From the NCBI GenBank assembly GCA_050248735.1, contig JBFWRU010000003.1:62001-126000 (forward strand): a stretch of 64,000 bases of DNA. The letters are read 5' to 3'. The notes beneath the pieces are model-generated. The model was not told where the DNA came from. It saw only the letters and a list, made by a program, of their open reading frames with translations, and made no database searches. This stretch comes from JACKFE01 sp050248735. GTDB taxonomy: Bacteria > Nitrospirota > Nitrospiria > Nitrospirales > UBA8639. Below are positions 58,601 through 64,000 of the stretch, piece by piece. A program made the translations under genes and the position numbers. The number at the start of each line of letters is the position of its first letter. Within the stretch, counting starts at the first letter, position 1.

Positions 58601-59778
58601 GTCGCCGCTCCCCGCTCTTCCAACTTATGAAAAATAAATGGCTTAAATAATTCCAAGGCCATCTTTTTGGGTAACCCACACTGATTGAGCCGCAACTCAG
58701 GACCCACCACGATAACGGATCGCCCCGAATAGTCCACCCGTTTTCCTAGCAGATTCTGACGAAATCGCCCCTGCTTTCCCTTCAACATGTCACTCAACGA
58801 TTTCAAAGGACGCTTATTGGCACCACGAATCACCCGCCCCCGTCGTCCATTGTCAAACAAGGCATCGACCGCCTCCTGGAGCATCCGCATTTCATTCCGA
58901 ATAATCACTCCTGGAGCTTTAAGCTCCACCAACCGCTTCAATCGATTATTCCGGTTGATGACCCGGCGATACAGGTCGTTGAGATCAGAAGTCGCAAACC
59001 GCCCTCCATCCAAGGGAACAAGAGGCCGCAGCTCCGGTGGTAACACCGGAATGGCATCCATAATCATCCATTCCGGCTTATTTCCCGACACATGAAACGC
59101 TTCAATTACCTTGAGTCGTTTGGTGAGTTTTTTTCCCACCGCAGCCGAAGTGGTGGTCTTGATTTTGACATGCCGCTCATCCCATAAGGCATCAATGTCA
59201 ATTTTTCGTAACAATTCCCTAATGGCCTCCGCTCCAATGCCGACCTTAAAGGAAGACACGCCGAACTGATCAACACATTCCCGATACTTTTCCTCTGTCA
59301 ACAATTCTTTTTCGCGGAGATCCGTATTTCCCGGATCCAGCACGACGTAGGACTCAAAATACAAAATCTTTTCCAGCTGCTTTAAACTCATATCCAAAAG
59401 GATGCCGATACGACTGGGCACTCCCTTGAGAAACCAAATATGGGCCACCGGAGCAGCGAGCTCGATATGCCCCATCCTCTCCCGTCGCACCTTTGACTGA
59501 ATGACTTCCACTCCGCACTTGTCGCAGACAATGCCGCGGTGCTTCATCCGCTTATATTTTCCGCAATTACATTCCCAGTCCTTTGTCGGACCGAATATTT
59601 TTGCGCAAAAGAGGCCGTCCCGTTCGGGCTTGAACGATCGATAGTTGATCGTTTCAGGCTTCTTCACTTCGCCATAGGACCACGACCGGATCTTTTCAGG
59701 TGAAGCAATACGGATACGCATAGCGTCAAATGACACGGCATCACGTGGCTTTTCAAATAGCGAATAGATACTATCCAA
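55627..59778 (-). CDS. rpoC: RNA polymerase beta' subunit
   Basis: 1383 aa. The N-terminal zinc finger is CNCGKYKRMKHRGIVCDKCG; the catalytic Asp triad is in AFNADFDGDQMAVHVPLS; the second zinc site is CQSRWGVCVKCYG; the trigger-loop region is near GEPGTQLTMRTFHIGGTAS. GGAGGA precedes the ATG by 5 bases. Starts 51 bases after rpoB. Confidence 0.99.
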   Translation of the reverse strand: MDSIYSLFEKPRDAVSFDAMRIRIASPEKIRSWSYGEVKKPETINYRSFKPERDGLFCAKIFGPTKDWECNCGKYKRMKHRGIVCDKCGVEVIQSKVRRERMGHIELAAPVAHIWFLKGVPSRIGILLDMSLKQLEKILYFESYVVLDPGNTDLREKELLTEEKYRECVDQFGVSSFKVGIGAEAIRELLRKIDIDALWDERHVKIKTTTSAAVGKKLTKRLKVIEAFHVSGNKPEWMIMDAIPVLPPELRPLVPLDGGRFATSDLNDLYRRVINRNNRLKRLVELKAPGVIIRNEMRMLQEAVDALFDNGRRGRVIRGANKRPLKSLSDMLKGKQGRFRQNLLGKRVDYSGRSVIVVGPELRLNQCGLPKKMALELFKPFIFHKLEERGAATTIKSAKRLVEKERPEVWDVLDEVIREHPVMLNRAPTLHRLGIQAFDPILVEGKAIRLHPLVCAAFNADFDGDQMAVHVPLSVEAQIEARVLMMSVNNILSPANGRPLSIPSQDMVLGCYWLTKEREGAKGEAKIFGSTEEVRIAYDAQEVDEQARIKVRIEHELVETTVGRVIMYEILPSSMSFSHVNQLMTKKELTKLVDRVYRHAGLHDVVTMLDRLKDLGFSYATKAGVSICIDNMHIPTRKGELIKRAQSEVVQVQQQYNEGLITNGERYNKVIDIWAHVSEQVAVEMMKEISQGGGRGDSEGINPIYMMADSGARGSSQQIRQLGGMRGLMAKPSGEIIETPITANFREGLTVLQYFISTHGARKGLADTALKTANSGYLTRRLVDIAQDVIVSEDDCLTADGIVVSALVEGGEVIQSLDERILGRLAAEDIIDPVTQEVLVGTNQELNEEISKDIVEAGVDHVKIRSVLTCQSRWGVCVKCYGRDLARGRLVEKGEPVGVIAAQSIGEPGTQLTMRTFHIGGTASKVVEQTVLESKHVGTVKFLSFDAKKNADFHNPNMAVKTQQGDWVVMVRNAKISVCDDTGREREKYSLVYGAKIKLNDGEKVEVGQKIVEWDPYSLTILTEVGGRVAYGDILEGVTMKEEVDEVTGLSRKVVIEQAGTNLRPRLSIKDDTGKTGKLTSGSLARYLLPVGAHIFVEKGATVFPGDVLAKIPRETTKTKDITGGLPRVAELFEARKPKEHAVVSEIDGEVSFGGFVKGLRKVVVDNKIGDMKEYFIPRGRHVNVHEGDWVRAGEPLMDGSANPHDILSVLGPRELQKYLVNEVQEVYRLQGVVINDKHIEVITRQMLKKVRVEESGDTTFLPGTQVNKFVFDDENERVLTEGGKPAMGKPVLLGITKASLSTDSFISGASFQETTRVLTEAAINGRMDELRGLKENVIVGRLIPAGTGYGDYRETFVPKPNEQEEIDGEGSIPSEALSLSKK

Positions 59779-59829
59779 TTTCGTTCCTCCGATTAGGTGG
59801 AAGGTGGGAATGCTGTTCTTACAGCCGCG

Positions 59830-62800
59830 TTAATCGGCTGATTTGATCAATTCGACATCCAACCCCAAACTCTGCAATTCCTTGACGAGCACGTTAAACG
59901 ACTCAGGCAGACCCGGCTCAAGGAAATTTTCTCCTTTGACGATGGCCTCGTACATGCGAGAGCGTCCTGGAACATCGTCGGATTTGACCGTTAAAAATTC
60001 CTGCAGGGTCGATGCGGCCCCATACGCCTGAAGAGCCCAAACTTCCATCTCTCCCAATCGCTGTCCTCCGAATTGGGCTTTGCCGCCCAATGGCTGTTGA
60101 GTCACCAGCGAGTAGGGACCAATCGATCGGGCGTGAATCTTATCATCGACCAGATGATGCAATTTGAGCATATACATATACCCAACCGTGACGGGACTCT
60201 TGAACGGTTCACCGCTTCTCCCGTCATAGACTACCGATTGGCCTGATTCAGGCAAATTGGCCTTTCTCAGGAGTTCCTTAATTTCTTTTTCTGAAGCTCC
60301 GTCGAAGACCGGCGTTTCCACCTTGATTCCCAAGGCTTTAGCCGCCCACCCCAGATGAGTTTCCAAAATTTGCCCCACATTCATTCGAGAGGGCACCCCC
60401 AAAGGGTTCAATACGATTTCAACCGGAGTCCCATCGGGGAGATAGGGCATATCTTCCTCCGGAAGAATTCTGGAGACCACGCCCTTATTTCCATGACGAC
60501 CGGCCATCTTATCTCCCACAGCAATTTTTCTCTTGATGGCCAAATACACCTTCACCAACTTAATGACGCCAGGCGGCAATTCATCTCCTCTCCGGAGACG
60601 CCCTACCTTCTCATCATACTCGGTTTGAAGAATTTCAATCTGGTCCTTGGCTTCCCGCTCGGTTTCATCCAGTTTCTTTTGTTCTTCCCCATCAGCTAAA
60701 ATTACCCGTCTGGCGTCATCATCAGTCAGCTTGCGAAGCACCTCTGCAGTAATGCGGCCCTTCTTTTTAAGAATGACCTCCCCGCTATCGGGATCCATAA
60801 GATCCCGTCCCACAAATTGTCCTAACAATAACTTTCGAATTTTTCGATTCCGCTCTTCCTCGATAATCCTGAGTTCTTCCTGGTAATCCCGTTCAATTTT
60901 TACTCGATCATCAGTTTCAATGGTTCGGGACCGCTCATCCTTGTCGACCCCTTTTCTGGAGAAAATTTTCACGTCCACCACGATACCTTCAATGCCTGGA
61001 GGAACCTGCAAAGAAGTATCTTTTACATCGCCCGCCTTTTCACCAAATATCGCTCTCAGCAACTTCTCTTCCGGGGTCAGTTGAGTCTCTCCCTTCGGCG
61101 TGACCTTCCCTACCAGGATATCTCCGGCCTTGACTTCAGCCCCGATTCGTACAATTCCGCTTTCGTCCAAATTCCGCAGGGCTTCCTCTCCCAGATTGGG
61201 AATATCTCGAGTGATTTCCTCCTTGCCGAGCTTCGTATCTCGGGCTTCAACCTCAAACTCCTCAATATGGATCGAGGTGAAGGTATCCTTTTTCACCAAT
61301 CGTTCACTCAAGAGAATCGCGTCTTCAAAGTTATAGCCACCCCATGGCATAAAGGCCACCAACACATTTTTCCCCAGCGCCAATTCTCCATGCTCCATGG
61401 CAGGACCATCCGCAAGCACTTGACCTTTTTTCACAGGTTGCCCGATACCCACAATGGGAGTTTGCGTAATACAGGTATTTTGATTGGTCCGCTGAAATTT
61501 CACCAGATCGTAGGTATCAAGGATTCTGGATCCTTTTTTATTGTCTTCCATTTCCTTATTTTTGGCACTTGCCCGTACGACGATCCTCCGCGCGTCTACC
61601 GACTCCACAACCCCGTCACGCTTGGAAATCGCCAAATATCCTGAATCCCGAGCCACAACAGCTTCCATCCCTGTCCCGACCAATGGCGATTCGCTCTTGA
61701 GGGTTGGAACCGCTTGTCGTTGCATATTTGAGCCCATCAGCGCGCGGTTAGCGTCATCATGCTCCAAGAATGGAATCAGAGCCGTAGCCACACTGACGAC
61801 CTGCTTAGGAGACACATCCAGATAATCCACTTTATCCGGTGTGGTGATCACAAATTCGCCACCCTCACGGGCCGTGATGGTTTCCGAAGTCAGCTCTTTC
61901 TCCTTATTGGTGGGAGAATTCGCCTGGGCAATGACATACTGATCCCCATCCAAGGGAGAAAGGAACTCCACATCATCTGCGACTTTTCCTTTCCTGACTT
62001 TCCGGAATGGCGCTTCAATGAATCCAAACTCATTAATTCTGGCATAGGTAGCCAAAGAGGTAATCAACCCGATATTGGGTCCTTCAGGCGTTTCAATAGG
62101 ACAGATCCGGCTGTAGTGGGAGGGATGCACATCCCGCACCTCAAAGCCTGCTCGCTCCCGTGTGAGCCCGCCAGGGCCAAGCGCGGATAGCCTTCGCTTA
62201 TGCGTGATTTCGGCCAAGGGGTTCGTCTGGTCCATAAACTGGGAAAGCTGGCTACCCGCAAAAAACTCTTTTATCGCGGCCACAATGGGCTTCGCATTAA
62301 TCAGATCGTGCGGGAGTACCGTTTCCATATCCAAAAGATTCATGCGCTCTTTAATGCTTCGCTCCATTCTGGCCAAACCAATTCGGATTTGATTTTCCAG
62401 TAATTCCCCTACAGACCGAACCCGGCGATTTCCAAGATGATCGATGTCATCGACTTCCCCTTTACCACCCTTAAGGTCCACCAAGCATCTGACGACCTCG
62501 ACGATATCCTGGGCGGAAAGCGTCCGTTGCTCCAAAGGCAGATCAAGCTTAAAGCGTTTATTCATTTTGAGGCGGCCCACAGGAGACAAATCGTACCGCT
62601 TGGGATTCAAAAAGAGGTTTTCAAACAATAATTTGGCAGACTCCACGGATGGCATCTCACCGGGACGGAGTCGTTTATAAATTTCAACCCAGGCCTCTTC
62701 CTTGGAGTTGGTTCGCTCAGCCTCCAACGTGTCTAAAATCACGGGGCTCGTAGAAGGAGAGTCAAGGTAAATCACCTTAAAACTATCCACTTTACTTTCA

Positions 62801-63801
62801 ACGATTCGCTCCAGAACGGGAAGAGTCAAGCGCTGATTTTTCCCCAAAATAACATCCTGAGTTTCCGGATCCACCAGCTCGGTTAAAACGGCTCGACCAA
62901 CCAGGTCTTCAGGCCTAATGGGTACTTCCTTAATTCCAGCAGAACGAACTTTAGCCATCAGGGCCTTATTTAATTTTGTGCCCTCTTTGACCAGCAATTC
63001 ATTCGACCCTTTCTCGAATAAATCCACAGGAGCCCGCAAACCTGCATGCAGGTCCGGATCCAGCTTTCGAGAAAGCTCTCCTTTCACCACTCGGACTTCC
63101 TCGACCGGGTAGTACATTTTCAAAAGATCATCCGTGGAAAATCCAAAAGCTTTCAACAAAATCGTAGCGGGCATTTTCCGTCTTCTGTCGATCCGAACAT
63201 ACAGAATGTCACGGGCATCGAATTCAAAATCCAGCCACGATCCCCTGTATGGGATAATTCTCCCGGAAAACAGGACTTTTCCGCTTGAATGGGTTCGGCC
63301 CTTATCGTGACTAAAAGACGGTCCGGGCGAGCGATGCAACTGACTCACCGCGACACGCTCCGTTCCATTCACGATAAAAGTTCCCCGATCGGTCATTAAG
63401 GGCAATTCGCCCACATAAACTTCCTGTTCACGAACATCCAGGACGCGGTTTTTGACCGTTTTATCTTGCTGGTCAAACACCACCAACCTCACTCGCAACT
63501 TGAGCGGCGCGGCCAGGGTCATTCCCTGTTCGATACATTCCCGAATATCGTACTTGGGAGTACCAAGGGAATAACTCGTAAATTCCAAAATTGCGGAATT
63601 ATTGTAATCCATGATTGGAAAAACGCTTTTAAACGCGGCATGCAACCCCTTTTCCTCCCGATGATCCGCCAAGGCCTCAGCCTGCAAGAACTCCTCGTAG
63701 GAACGACGCTGCACTTCCACCAAATCTGGAATTTCAATATGTGTTCGAATTTTGGAAAAACTATGTCGCTGAACATTGCCTTCAAAGGCTGGTTGTCCCA
63801 T
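59830..63801 (-). CDS. rpoB: RNA polymerase beta subunit
   Basis: 1323 aa. Rifampicin-pocket region SQLSQFMDQTNPLAEITHKR followed by RLSALGPGGLTRERAGFEV: residues matching E. coli Gln513, Asp516, His526 and Ser531 are wild type. The C-terminal GGKAQFGGQRLGEMEVWALQ and GDKMAGRHGNKGVVSRILPE are diagnostic. AAGGAGA precedes the ATG. It follows rplL after about 92 bases. Confidence 0.99.
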   Translation of the reverse strand: MGQPAFEGNVQRHSFSKIRTHIEIPDLVEVQRRSYEEFLQAEALADHREEKGLHAAFKSVFPIMDYNNSAILEFTSYSLGTPKYDIRECIEQGMTLAAPLKLRVRLVVFDQQDKTVKNRVLDVREQEVYVGELPLMTDRGTFIVNGTERVAVSQLHRSPGPSFSHDKGRTHSSGKVLFSGRIIPYRGSWLDFEFDARDILYVRIDRRRKMPATILLKAFGFSTDDLLKMYYPVEEVRVVKGELSRKLDPDLHAGLRAPVDLFEKGSNELLVKEGTKLNKALMAKVRSAGIKEVPIRPEDLVGRAVLTELVDPETQDVILGKNQRLTLPVLERIVESKVDSFKVIYLDSPSTSPVILDTLEAERTNSKEEAWVEIYKRLRPGEMPSVESAKLLFENLFLNPKRYDLSPVGRLKMNKRFKLDLPLEQRTLSAQDIVEVVRCLVDLKGGKGEVDDIDHLGNRRVRSVGELLENQIRIGLARMERSIKERMNLLDMETVLPHDLINAKPIVAAIKEFFAGSQLSQFMDQTNPLAEITHKRRLSALGPGGLTRERAGFEVRDVHPSHYSRICPIETPEGPNIGLITSLATYARINEFGFIEAPFRKVRKGKVADDVEFLSPLDGDQYVIAQANSPTNKEKELTSETITAREGGEFVITTPDKVDYLDVSPKQVVSVATALIPFLEHDDANRALMGSNMQRQAVPTLKSESPLVGTGMEAVVARDSGYLAISKRDGVVESVDARRIVVRASAKNKEMEDNKKGSRILDTYDLVKFQRTNQNTCITQTPIVGIGQPVKKGQVLADGPAMEHGELALGKNVLVAFMPWGGYNFEDAILLSERLVKKDTFTSIHIEEFEVEARDTKLGKEEITRDIPNLGEEALRNLDESGIVRIGAEVKAGDILVGKVTPKGETQLTPEEKLLRAIFGEKAGDVKDTSLQVPPGIEGIVVDVKIFSRKGVDKDERSRTIETDDRVKIERDYQEELRIIEEERNRKIRKLLLGQFVGRDLMDPDSGEVILKKKGRITAEVLRKLTDDDARRVILADGEEQKKLDETEREAKDQIEILQTEYDEKVGRLRRGDELPPGVIKLVKVYLAIKRKIAVGDKMAGRHGNKGVVSRILPEEDMPYLPDGTPVEIVLNPLGVPSRMNVGQILETHLGWAAKALGIKVETPVFDGASEKEIKELLRKANLPESGQSVVYDGRSGEPFKSPVTVGYMYMLKLHHLVDDKIHARSIGPYSLVTQQPLGGKAQFGGQRLGEMEVWALQAYGAASTLQEFLTVKSDDVPGRSRMYEAIVKGENFLEPGLPESFNVLVKELQSLGLDVELIKSAD

Positions 63802-63893
63802 TCGTGTCTCCTTAAGGATTATCGATCATCACTTACTCATTTCACCGCCAGAACCATCTGGCCCGGAAACGGAAACAATTCATCTCGATCATC

Positions 63894-64000
63894 CTACTTG
63901 ACTTCTACTGTCGCCCCAACATCTTGCAACTTCTTCTTAATCGTTTCCGACTCTTCCTTCGCAACGGCTTCCTTTACAGGCTTCGGAGCGCCCTCAACTA
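63894..64000 (-). CDS. rplL: 50S ribosomal protein L7/L12, C-terminal part
   Basis: Partial: only the last 35 codons lie in the window, reading VEGAPKPVKEAVAKEESETI and then KKKLQDVGATVEVK. This is the end of the L7/L12 C-terminal domain, which recruits translation factors. The gene continues past the right edge. Confidence 0.95.
   Translation of the reverse strand, partial: VEGAPKPVKEAVAKEESETIKKKLQDVGATVEVK

Noticed and set aside
1..64000. tRNA, rRNA, CRISPR arrays, insertion sequences
   Set aside because: Looked for by eye on both strands; no cloverleaf with CCA-type end, no rRNA stretches, no regularly spaced repeats and no transposase were found.

Overview
The window reads as chromosomal DNA of a free-living, Gram-negative, iron-responsive bacterium. 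An outer membrane is implied by LptA/B/C, a beta-barrel porin and several lipoproteins; type IV pilus assembly genes and periplasmic c-type haem proteins are also present. Gene content and protein style (GAF-ANTAR regulator, GlnD, a multihaem/flavin redox cluster, an unusual EF-Tu) best fit a Nitrospira-like member of the Nitrospirota. That placement is an inference from the proteins alone. No rRNA, tRNA, CRISPR array or insertion sequence was seen.

Layout. (1) 0-2 kb: an AT-rich gene for a nuclease-TIR fusion protein, probably phage defence, cut off from its left neighbour by the window edge. (2) 2-9 kb: single genes: a membrane-anchored lysozyme-like protein, an O-methyltransferase, an M32 carboxypeptidase, a ComEA-like protein, a Panacea-domain protein, a Fur-family regulator and a histidine-rich CpxP/Spy-like protein. 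(3) 8.6-19 kb: an accessory redox and envelope region. It holds an ApbE flavin transferase, lipoproteins, a porin, an FMN-binding protein with a four-helix membrane partner, a dihaem peroxidase-like cytochrome, a peroxiredoxin-like protein, a PIN-TRAM membrane protein and a tiny zinc-ribbon protein. Several promoters here overlap or adjoin Fur-box-like AT-rich palindromes, which suggests one iron-controlled set. (4) 19-35.4 kb, all minus strand: lptC-lptA-lptB-rpoN-rapZ, pilM-N-O-P, aroC-aroB-(GAF-GAF-ANTAR), then nadE-glnD. (5) 35.6-64 kb, all minus strand: a nearly complete core transcription/translation cluster, rplL(partial)-rpoB-rpoC-rpsL-rpsG-fusA-tuf-rpsJ through the S10/spc/alpha operons to rpoA-rplQ.

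The most notable observation lies between the ANTAR regulator gene and nadE. A sigma70-type promoter is followed by two tandem hairpins with identical six-base loops (A at position 1, G at position 4). The second hairpin is mutually exclusive with an intrinsic terminator whose U-tract ends two bases before the nadE start codon. This is the architecture of an ANTAR-protein antitermination target. It would place glutamine-dependent NAD synthesis and the PII uridylyltransferase under the regulator encoded next door. Other points of interest are an EF-Tu gene with foreign-looking codon use and an altered switch I loop, and an lptA gene whose best start codon is ATA.
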